Part shown: positions 6,594-11,748 of the stretch, piece by piece
How the letters are laid out: the number at the start of each line of letters is the position of its first letter
How positions within the stretch are numbered: position 1 is the stretch's first letter
The notes under the pieces: generated by a model
What the model saw: the letters and a program-made list of their open reading frames with translations, nothing else
What the model was told of the DNA's origin: nothing
Databases searched by the model: none
Translations under genes and position numbers: made by a program
Assembly: GCA_013151235.1 (NCBI GenBank)
Contig: JAADIO010000037.1
Coordinates: forward strand, 1 to 11,748
Direction of reading: 5' to 3'
DNA length: 11,748 bases
Source of the DNA: Deltaproteobacteria bacterium
Lineage (GTDB): Bacteria > CG2-30-53-67

Positions 6594-6995
6594 GTGAGTT
6601 TATCGGAATATCTCGATCTATATAATCCTTATGGAGATTTTGTGGATGAGGAGGATTGCGTGCTTCGGGATTTCGGGGAACGGTTGCGCATACTGCGCAA
6701 AAAACGGTGTCTGACGCAGCAGATGTTAGGGGAACGGGCCGGGGTTTCCTACAAGTACCTGGGAGAGATCGAGCGGGGAGAGAAGAACCCTTCCGTGACG
6801 ATTCTCTTCAAACTGGCGGCGGCGCTGGAAGTGAATCCGGCCGAACTGGTCTGCGTCCTCGACGGAGGCTGTGCCGACTGTCATTATTCACGGGTGCAGT
6901 TGCGGCGGGTCAACGAGATCCTGATGGAACGGGATCCCGAGACGTTGAAGCGGATCGTCCGGGTCTTGACGGTCTGGTTCGGGGAGGAGAGATGA
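6594..6995 (+). CDS. XRE-family transcriptional regulator (133 aa)
   Basis: Residues about 27-85 are a standard HTH_3 domain: FGERLRILRKKRCLTQQ, then LGERAGVSYKYLGEIERGEKNPS, and LFKLAAALEVNPAELV. A C-terminal tail of about 50 residues contains a CxxC pair (Cys93, Cys96) and a helix (RRVNEILMERDPETLKRIVRVLTVWF) that may dimerise or sense. The GTG at 6594 is chosen because AAGGAGGAG lies 9 nt upstream; the frame stays open to GTG 6525 but that start lacks such a site. Its stop overlaps the next gene's start by four bases (ATGA), so it is translationally coupled to the acyl-ACP reductase-like gene and probably regulates the cluster. Confidence 0.88.
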   Translation: MSLSEYLDLYNPYGDFVDEEDCVLRDFGERLRILRKKRCLTQQMLGERAGVSYKYLGEIERGEKNPSVTILFKLAAALEVNPAELVCVLDGGCADCHYSRVQLRRVNEILMERDPETLKRIVRVLTVWFGEER

Positions 6996-8005
6996 AAAAA
7001 TTTGTTTTTGTGGTGCATCCCCGGAATTATGAGGATGTGGTGCGAGTATTTCCGTTTTTCAGGTATCTTCCGGAAAAGGCGGTTGTACGGGGAATCCGCC
7101 TGACCCGTCCCTTTCCCCGGTTATGGCTCTGTTCCTCCTTCGATGTGCTGGGGAAGGTGAGAGGGCATATCCTTGCTGCTCCCCTGACGGCGGAACAGAT
7201 GCTGACCCGGAATCTGCGGGAGGTTCGGAGGGTGATTCTCCATACCGTCCTCTATGCTCAGGAAAAACTGCGGGCGGAGGTGATCGGGCTCGGGGCGCTC
7301 ACCGCCTCAGTGACGAACGGCGGAAAGTGGCTGGCGAAGCGTTCGGAGGTCCGGGCAGCGGTCACCCACGGTGATACCTTCGCCGTGGCGGTCGCCATGG
7401 AAGGAATCGGGGCAATCCTCCGGAAGAAGAGGGGGGCCGTCGCTGTGACGGGCGCGACCGGGATTATAGGCAGCGCCCTCGCCCGGCTCCTTGCAAAGAA
7501 GGACCGTCCTCTCATTCTCCTCGGACGCAACCGGCGAAAGCTCAAGAGCCTGGCCGCCGGACTCAACGGCGTCCGGAACCTGACAATCTCCACCGATCTT
7601 GCTGTTTGCCGGGGGGCGGAGATTGTGGTCGCCGCCACCTCTCATTCGGATACGATCCTGAAGGGGGAACACCTGCGGAAGGGGGCGGTGATCTACGACG
7701 TCTGTCAACCCGAAGCGGTTTCGTTGGTACTCCTCCGAAAGAGGCCGGACCTCGTCCGGATCGACGGCTCCCTTGCCGCCATTCCCGGGGTTGACCCCGG
7801 CTTTGCGATGGGACCGCCGAAGGGTACGACTTTTGCCTGTCTGGCGGAGACCATGCTCCATGCGCTGGAGGGGAAACGGGAAGACCGCGTCGGGCCGATC
7901 GATGCGACCCATATCGATAATCTCCGGACGGCAGGGAAGAAGTACGGTTTTGTACATGCGCCGTTTACCTGTTTTGGCCGGCCCTTGAATGGGAAGCTAC
8001 ATTAG
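6992..8005 (+). CDS. Acyl-ACP reductase (AAR)-like NAD(P)-dependent oxidoreductase
   Basis: The 337-residue protein follows the layout of cyanobacterial long-chain acyl-ACP reductase, as I recall that family. An N-terminal helical part (to ~110) ends in GLGALTASVTNGG, followed by VTHGDTFAVAVAMEGI (124-139). A Rossmann motif VTGATGIIGSAL (152-163) comes next, with a basic LLGRNRRKL cofactor-selectivity segment favouring NADPH. The C-terminal FACLAETMLHALEG (281-294) carries Cys283 at the position of the catalytic Cys of AAR, and the end (KKYGFVHAPF) also matches. AAR reduces fatty acyl-ACP to the aldehyde through a thioester. No aldehyde deformylating oxygenase is in the window, so an alkane pathway is not implied; aldehyde or alcohol signal/lipid production is possible. 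Start ATG overlaps the XRE stop and has GGGGAGGAG upstream. Shikimate-dehydrogenase-like folds are the main alternative. Confidence 0.75.
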   Translation: MKKFVFVVHPRNYEDVVRVFPFFRYLPEKAVVRGIRLTRPFPRLWLCSSFDVLGKVRGHILAAPLTAEQMLTRNLREVRRVILHTVLYAQEKLRAEVIGLGALTASVTNGGKWLAKRSEVRAAVTHGDTFAVAVAMEGIGAILRKKRGAVAVTGATGIIGSALARLLAKKDRPLILLGRNRRKLKSLAAGLNGVRNLTISTDLAVCRGAEIVVAATSHSDTILKGEHLRKGAVIYDVCQPEAVSLVLLRKRPDLVRIDGSLAAIPGVDPGFAMGPPKGTTFACLAETMLHALEGKREDRVGPIDATHIDNLRTAGKKYGFVHAPFTCFGRPLNGKLH

Positions 8006-8032
8006 ATTTCCTTCGGTAGGTGTGTTTCCTGA

Positions 8033-8087
8033 AAGGAGGGATCGGGATGGATGTGTAACCTGCCGGATTTTTACGGAGGTGCAGGTT
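8033..8087 (+). promoter_or_regulatory. Leader-like element: three-codon ORF with strong RBS plus hairpin
   Basis: AAGGAGG (8033-8039) is correctly spaced before ATG GAT GTG TAA (8047-8058), a three-codon ORF. Its stop codon overlaps the left arm of a 7-bp perfect stem, AACCTGC (8057-8063) with GCAGGTT (8081-8087). It lies in the 150-nt gap before the ClpP-like gene. It could be a translated regulatory leader or the residue of a decayed gene. The rest of the gap holds no other feature. Confidence 0.35.
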
Positions 8088-8156
8088 GGAGAAATGGATG
8101 ATCGGGGAGCCGACGGGGATGATCACGGTCCAAACGTCCGCGACAGGAGGAAAATG

Positions 8157-8822
8157 ATGAGCAAAGAGGAATCATCAAAGAACCACAAGGATCTAAAGGA
8201 ACATGGGATCATCTATCTTGCCGGCGGCATTGACGAAAGCCTTTCGGAGAATGTGTGCAAGGAAATCATCGAATACAATATTTCCGGGAAAGTCGAGTGT
8301 ATCCAGATGATTATCAACTCCCACGGCGGCAGTTGTACGGATGGATTCGCCATTATCGATATCATGGAGTGGTCCCGCCTTCCTGTCTATACAACCGGGA
8401 TCGGTATGATCTGTTCCATGGCTCTGCTGATTTTCATGACAGGGGCTAAAGGGCGGCGGGTCATTACTCCCAGGACCTCCATATTGTCTCACAGGTATTC
8501 AACCAAGACGCAGGGAAACCACAGCCAGTTGCTGGCGGATCGGAAAGAGCAGGATCTGATGCATGAGCGGGTTGTGGATCATTATCTCCACAACACCCAT
8601 ATTGATACGAGAGAGAAATTGGAGGGATATCTCCTCCGGGATGTGGATACCTGGCTTTCAACCGGGGAGGCGCTTGAATACGGCATCGCTGACATCGTAG
8701 AGCCGTTGAGCCGGGACGGGCTTGAAATAAAAATGAAAAAGAAGACTTCCGGGAAGAAAAAGAAAGACAGGAAAGATACGGATAAAACACCGGTCTTGTT
8801 CGGAAGGCAGGTGCTGGGTTAG
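8157..8822 (+). CDS. ClpP-family serine protease, divergent, with lysine-rich tail
   Basis: The crotonase-fold ClpP signature is complete in 221 residues. INSHGGSCTDGFAIID (53-68) corresponds to the INSPGG oxyanion/strand region. GMICSMALLIFMTG holds nucleophile Ser87, SILSHRYS the catalytic His112, and DTWLSTGEALEYGIAD the acid Asp164 (aligned to Asp171 of E. coli ClpP). The triad is therefore intact. Differences from housekeeping ClpP are Cys86 before the serine and a Lys/Asp-rich tail from about 194. It would form a barrel degrading substrates fed by a Clp ATPase, and the AAA+ protein at 3176 carries a suitable docking tripeptide. AGGAGG at 8145-8150 fits ATG 8157 (6-nt spacing); ATG 8154 and an in-frame ATG at 8094 are possible. 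It lies between two lipid-metabolism-like genes. Confidence 0.9.
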   Translation: MSKEESSKNHKDLKEHGIIYLAGGIDESLSENVCKEIIEYNISGKVECIQMIINSHGGSCTDGFAIIDIMEWSRLPVYTTGIGMICSMALLIFMTGAKGRRVITPRTSILSHRYSTKTQGNHSQLLADRKEQDLMHERVVDHYLHNTHIDTREKLEGYLLRDVDTWLSTGEALEYGIADIVEPLSRDGLEIKMKKKTSGKKKKDRKDTDKTPVLFGRQVLG

Positions 8823-8869
8823 ATCCGGGATGTTTGCCTTACAGAAAACTGACTGACGTGGAGGTGCGG

Positions 8870-9883
8870 GTGGAAGAAAAAGTGAGAACGTTATTCCGTG
8901 AAATCGAGTGTTGCCGTGATGCATTCATGGACTGCGAGAGGATGTCTCAGGATCTTCCCATTCATGCAGTAAAGGGGTATGTCGACTGGGTGCTGGAGGG
9001 ACTTCTCGATGTCTGTGGCGATTATGAGAGAAAGTACGGCAGGAATGTTGTGCAACTGGAGGTGGTCCGGGAACGATTTCAGAAAGAATTCTTCTCAATC
9101 GATGCGATAGGCCGGAGTCCTTTCCTGCGGCAGTGCTTCCTCAAGCCCTATGGTTATTCCGGTGATTTCAGAACGATCGACATGATCTACCGGAACCGGC
9201 CTGCTCCGGATGGTGTGGTAACCCATGTGGAACGCTTCGCATATGATGCACCTGCCTGCCGTGCCGTACGGAACCGCAAAGAGTTTCTGAAAGAGAAAGT
9301 CCGGGAAGAAAAGTGCATGAAGAGGGAACTTTCGATCTTGAATCTCGCATCAGGGCCTGCTCGTGAGATCGCCGAGCTGGCCGAAGAAGGGACCCTGGAT
9401 GAGAACTGCCGGGTGATCAACATCGACCATGAACCGGAGGCTCATGACTATGCCATGGGACTTCTGAACGGGGTGACGAAACAGACCGGGATAGACTACA
9501 TTGTGGAAGACGCCTATCGTTTCTCCCTGCGGAAGGACAACCTCGACCGCTACGGCGCACAGGACCTGATCCTCTGCGCCGGACTCTTCGACTATCTCGA
9601 TGATGCCTGGGCCGTCCGGGTGTTGCGTGCGCTTTTTGCGCTTCTCCGGGAAGACGGGATTCTGATCGTCGGGAATTTCAGTCATGAAAATCCGTCGAGG
9701 ACACTCATGGAGTGGTTCGCCGATTGGAAACTGATCCACCGTGATGAAGAGACCTTTGCCGGGCTCTTTCGAAAGGCCGGGATCACCGATATGGTCATTG
9801 AAAAGGAGTCTCTCGGGGTCAACCTCTTCGGTGTCGCGGGAAAAGGCTCAACCGTGAAACCTTTTCCGGATGATGCCGCTTGA
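8870..9883 (+). CDS. Class I SAM-dependent methyltransferase, PhcB-like family
   Basis: An N-terminal helical region leads to SPFLRQCFLKPYGYSGD (83-99) and DMIY. I recognise this KPxGYxGD...DxIY motif from proteins annotated as extracellular factor 3-hydroxypalmitic acid methyl ester biosynthesis proteins (PhcB of Ralstonia). The Rossmann methyltransferase follows: ILNLASGPAREI (156-167, SAM motif I), VINIDHEPE with acidic Asp186 (motif II), DLILCAGLFDYLDD (motif IV/post), and EDGILIVGNF. It probably methylates a small acid or lipid; the substrate is not proven. GTG 8870 is chosen for GGAGG 5 nt upstream; the frame is open from TTG 8834, which has only a weak site. It begins just after the ClpP-like gene and follows the acyl-ACP reductase-like gene closely, consistent with a shared fatty-acyl theme. 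Confidence 0.75.
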   Translation: MEEKVRTLFREIECCRDAFMDCERMSQDLPIHAVKGYVDWVLEGLLDVCGDYERKYGRNVVQLEVVRERFQKEFFSIDAIGRSPFLRQCFLKPYGYSGDFRTIDMIYRNRPAPDGVVTHVERFAYDAPACRAVRNRKEFLKEKVREEKCMKRELSILNLASGPAREIAELAEEGTLDENCRVINIDHEPEAHDYAMGLLNGVTKQTGIDYIVEDAYRFSLRKDNLDRYGAQDLILCAGLFDYLDDAWAVRVLRALFALLREDGILIVGNFSHENPSRTLMEWFADWKLIHRDEETFAGLFRKAGITDMVIEKESLGVNLFGVAGKGSTVKPFPDDAA

Positions 9884-9941
9884 GGGTATCTATAACGATC
9901 AACATTTCCAATGAAACTGCTTGGAAGCAGGGAGGCGGCCG

Positions 9942-10400
9942 GTGGAACGAAGCAATCCGCAACAATCCATTTTACGGATTCTGTTCGTGGAGGACAACCT
10001 GGAGCGGGAGAAGATCTTCCGTTCATGGCTGCCGGATGACATTTTGCCCGTCTTCGCCGTCAGCGCCGGACAGGCCCTCGGGGTGATCCGGCGGGACCGG
10101 GGACGGGTCTACGCCGGAATCGCCCTCGATTTTGATCTGCCGGAAAGAGCCCGGACCAGTGATGACAAGTACCGAAGCGGCCGGGATGTGATGAAGGCGA
10201 TCATGCAGTTTATCCATAAAGATACGGCGATCCTTGTTCACTCCATGAATTCGAGCCAGTCTGTTTCCGTGGCGAATACCCTCTCCGGCGCCGGATTTGC
10301 CGTGGACCGAATCCCCATGGCCTTGCTGACCCGGGGACGGTTCCATGACTGGATTGATTATGCCAGGGAGATCTGGTCGGACCGGCAGGAGGGGGAATGA
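9942..10400 (+). CDS. Receiver-like protein with HSxN motif (cREC-like)
   Basis: The 152-residue protein has a CheY-like fold pattern: ILFVEDN (13-19) with an acidic pair, a helix, and a strand YAGIALDFDLP with Asp63 and Asp65 where the phospho-acceptor lies. A strand TAILVHSMNSSQS (95-107) carries His100-Ser101-Met102-Asn103. Canonical response regulators have a Thr/Ser-Ala and Lys there. The combination LDxDLP plus HSxN matches the family I remember as the cyclic-phosphate processing receiver domain (cREC), a proposed enzyme rather than a phospho-signalling protein. This name is from memory. There is no output domain. GTG 9942 has GGGAGG 6 nt upstream; TTG 9921 is the longer option. A Nudix gene lies about 190 nt downstream, which fits nucleotide-phosphate chemistry. 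Confidence 0.72.
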   Translation: MERSNPQQSILRILFVEDNLEREKIFRSWLPDDILPVFAVSAGQALGVIRRDRGRVYAGIALDFDLPERARTSDDKYRSGRDVMKAIMQFIHKDTAILVHSMNSSQSVSVANTLSGAGFAVDRIPMALLTRGRFHDWIDYAREIWSDRQEGE

Positions 10401-10410
10401 AGAAGAGAAG

Positions 10411-10593
10411 ATGGGAATTTTCGGGCTGGCCGGCATCGGCGCGACGATGTAAACGATTTTTTCTGACGGATCCGTCGCAGGGAAGGTGCGGGAGGCCCGG
10501 ACCCGGAACCGTCCGGAAGAGGGGATGGCTGTCGTCTTTCAGACGGCTGACGGTTCCCGGACCGTGATTGATTGCAGAGGAGGATTGTCGTGA
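10411..10593 (+). pseudogene. Small ORF interrupted by an in-frame stop, coupled to the Nudix gene
   Basis: The frame starting ATG 10411 gives a short hydrophobic start (GIFGLAGIGATM), stops at TAA 10450-10452, then stays open through SVAGKVREARTRNRPEEG and MAVVFQTADGSRTVID to TGA 10591-10593. That stop overlaps the Nudix start (GTGA), and third codon positions are mostly G or C, both signs of real coding in this frame. Either a small gene was broken by one stop codon or translation restarts inside. A competing 56-codon ORF (10397-10567) has an arginine-rich, unconvincing sequence. No family is recognised. Confidence 0.4.
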
Positions 10594-11111
10594 AGGAACT
10601 GTACGGAACATTTTCCGAATGGCTCGATATTGTTGATGACCGGGACCGGGTCGTCGGACGGATGAGGCGGGCGGAAGTCTATCGATTCGGCCTGACGAAT
10701 TTCCGGGTTGTCAATGCATTTCTGGAAAACGCCGAAGGGAAGCTCTGGATCCCCCGCCGGACGGCAGAGAAGAAACTGATCCCCCTGGGTCTCGATACGA
10801 GTATGGGGGGCCATGTTAAGAGTGGTGAGACCTATGAGGAGGCCTTTGCCCGGGAGTTACAGGAGGAACTCGGTCTGGAGTTGATGAACGTCAATTGGAA
10901 CGAGATCGGCTATCTTTCTCCCCACATGGACGGAGTCACTGCCTTCATGAAAGTTTACCGTATTGAGATGGACAGCACACCCCCCTATAATCGTCATGAC
11001 TTTATCGAAGCCTTCTGGCTGACCCCGAAGGAAATCCGGAAGAAACTCAACGAGGGGGATTGCGGCAAGGATGATCTTTCACGGCTACTGGACCGGTTTT
11101 ATGGAGATTGA
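10590..11111 (+). CDS. Nudix hydrolase, IDI/YfcD-like (173 aa)
   Basis: A perfect Nudix box GX5EX7REUXEEXGU spans residues 74-96: G74, E80, then RELQEELGL (88-96). The N-terminal half (EWLDIVDDRDRVVGRMRR, FRVVNAFLENAEGKLWIPRR, LIPLGLDTSMGGHV) matches the isopentenyl-diphosphate isomerase-like Nudix group that includes E. coli YfcD. Such enzymes hydrolyse nucleoside diphosphates linked to another moiety; the true substrate is unknown. GTG 10590 is chosen for GAGGAGGA about 5 nt upstream; TTG 10572 would overlap that site. The start overlaps the stop of the broken upstream ORF. It is the last gene of the cluster, about 500 nt before the next gene. Genuine IDI activity is unlikely without its Cys/Glu catalytic context, which I cannot confirm. 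Confidence 0.9.
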   Translation: MKELYGTFSEWLDIVDDRDRVVGRMRRAEVYRFGLTNFRVVNAFLENAEGKLWIPRRTAEKKLIPLGLDTSMGGHVKSGETYEEAFARELQEELGLELMNVNWNEIGYLSPHMDGVTAFMKVYRIEMDSTPPYNRHDFIEAFWLTPKEIRKKLNEGDCGKDDLSRLLDRFYGD

Positions 11112-11376
11112 GAGGATTTCAAAAGGGATCATCGAATAGATTGAGTCATTGGCATTTCTGCAAAGAATAATCAGATGAGATGCCCCGATGGGGAGAAGTC
11201 GGGTCGCGTGTTCGCAGAGTCTGTTTCAATCACCCGGGGAAAGGTTTTGGCTTTTTCCGTGTCTTGAAGACCTTCAATGCGTCGCTCTGGAAAATGGATC
11301 CTCGACAGGAGGATTCCGCCTATATAAGCGTCTTCTTTCGAGATGACAAGCTTCCAAGGCTTGGAGGTGTGTAAAT
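11112..11376. other. Intergenic region after the Nudix gene
   Basis: No gene with a recognisable domain. Two short opposing ORFs around 11171-11395 have no convincing start signals and look accidental. A hairpin CTTCCAA-GGC-TTGGAGG lies at 11351-11367 (one G-U pair). No classical terminator for the Nudix gene is seen. Confidence 0.5.
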
Positions 11377-11377
11377 A

Positions 11378-11417
11378 TTTTCCACAATCGTGCAAAACTT
11401 TTCACAATAGTGGAAAA
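11378..11417. promoter_or_regulatory. Two tandem dyads, candidate activator/repressor binding sites
   Basis: Dyad 1 (11378-11397) is TTTTCCAC-AATC-GTGCAAAA. Dyad 2 (11399-11417) is TTTTCAC-AATA-GTGGAAAA. Each is an imperfect palindrome, and the two share the same layout as direct repeats about one and a half to two helical turns apart. The outer arms also form a perfect 9-bp inverted repeat (11377-11385 with 11410-11418). They lie 110-150 bases upstream of the sigma-54-like element at 11527, the usual position for enhancer-binding-protein sites. Confidence 0.55.
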
Positions 11418-11446
11418 TGTTTTCCCTCTCCACCGACATAACGGTC

Positions 11447-11505
11447 TTGCCTGGAGCCTTCATTTCAGGCAAAAAACCCGCTTTTATAAAGGGTTATCTC
11501 TTTTA
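11447..11505 (+). terminator. Two adjacent hairpins, the second terminator-like
   Basis: TTGCCTG (11447-11453) pairs perfectly with CAGGCAA (11466-11472). Directly after it, AACCC...TTT-TAT-AAA-GGGTT (11475-11495) forms a bulged stem followed by ATCTCTTTTAT. The second could be a weak terminator preventing read-through from the Nudix cluster into the next gene. Alternatively the AT-rich segment is part of the regulatory region (for example DNA bending between enhancer and promoter). Confidence 0.3.
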
Positions 11506-11524
11506 TGGGCCTTTCAGAGAAAAA

Positions 11525-11542
11525 GAGGTATAAATATTGCTT
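11525..11542 (+). promoter_or_regulatory. Possible sigma-54 (-24/-12) promoter
   Basis: GG (11527-11528) and GC (11539-11540) are separated by exactly 10 bases, and the -12 part reads ATTGCTT, close to TTGCW. The -24 part (AGGTAT) matches TGGCAC only partly. Transcription would start near 11552, about 65 nt before the ATG at 11617. Confidence 0.45.
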
Positions 11543-11616
11543 GTAATTGAAGGGGGGGTATGACTTAATCCTTTACAAGGAAAATTACGGAAAAGGGGGG
11601 GCGAGGAGGAAGAGCC

Positions 11617-11748
11617 ATGAAAAAGATTATCGGAGTTATTGTTGCGTTTGTTGTTTTGTGCCTCTTTTCTGCCGTTTGGCAGGCGGAGGCGATCCCGTTC
11701 CCGGGGTTATTGAAGTTCAACGGTACCAACACTTGGTGGTGCCAGGAC
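11617..11748 (+). CDS. Secreted protein, N-terminal part only (cut by window end)
   Basis: The first 44 codons are visible. MKK is followed by a hydrophobic core (IIGVIVAFVVLCLFSAVW) and a probable signal peptidase I site after QAEA (residue 25). The mature part begins IPFPG and includes a WWC. The start has a strong GAGGAGGAAG site. Too little is visible to name a family. Given the other PEP-CTERM gene in the window it may also be an exosortase substrate, but its C-terminus is outside. Preceding sequence holds dyads and a possible sigma-54 promoter, so it is probably separately regulated. Confidence 0.8.
   Translation, partial: MKKIIGVIVAFVVLCLFSAVWQAEAIPFPGLLKFNGTNTWWCQD

Noticed and set aside
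6656-6991. Upstream extension of the AAR-like reading frame to 449 codons
   Set aside because: The extension overlaps the XRE gene in another frame; ATG 6992 with GGGGAGGAG and ATGA overlap is the clear start.
10397-10567. 56-codon ORF whose ATGA overlaps the stop of the receiver-like gene
   Set aside because: Good position and RBS, but the product is arginine-rich and domain-free, and a different frame shows better coding bias and couples to the Nudix start.

Overview
All convincing genes lie on the + strand of this moderately GC-rich window. Evidence for a Gram-negative host is one small putative lipoprotein, a BamE/SmpA-like lipoprotein and a PEP-CTERM (exosortase-sorted) secreted protein. 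Together with a possible sigma-54 promoter these suggest Desulfobacterota ('Deltaproteobacteria') or a neighbouring phylum; this taxonomic guess is inference.

Layout. (1) 1-637: the leader-distal end of a CRISPR array with nine 36-nt repeats and eight spacers. The last repeat is degenerate, and no cas gene is visible. (2) 638-2022: two small lipoprotein genes, GC-rich inverted repeats, and a ~400-bp non-coding stretch with several palindromes. (3) 2023-2793: a secreted NIDO-domain PEP-CTERM protein, followed by hairpins. (4) 3176-6370: a tight three-gene unit closed by a strong intrinsic terminator at 6433-6460. It encodes an HSP100/Clp-type AAA+ ATPase without an N-domain, an ECF-like sigma factor with a long C-terminal extension, and a small soluble protein with two HxxxCxxC zinc motifs (anti-sigma-like). 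(5) 6594-11111: a second co-directional cluster: XRE regulator, a homologue of cyanobacterial acyl-ACP reductase, a divergent ClpP peptidase with intact Ser-His-Asp triad, a methyltransferase resembling the PhcB (3-hydroxypalmitate methyl ester) family, a receiver-like protein with an HSxN motif (cREC-like), a broken small ORF, and a Nudix hydrolase. (6) 11112-11748: a ~500-bp regulatory region with two tandem dyads and a GG-N10-GC sigma-54-like element, then the start of a secreted protein cut by the window edge.

The most interesting reading is that regions 4 and 5 form one accessory regulatory system. The AAA+ protein keeps an IG[FL]-type tripeptide (IGI) where ClpA has its ClpP-docking loop, and a dedicated ClpP homologue lies about 3 kb downstream. 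The sigma/anti-sigma pair between them is a natural substrate/output module. Next to the ClpP gene, the acyl-ACP reductase-like and PhcB-like enzymes suggest fatty-acyl-derived signal chemistry. The receiver-like and Nudix proteins suggest phosphate/nucleotide chemistry. Family assignments come from motifs read by eye; the functional links are inference.
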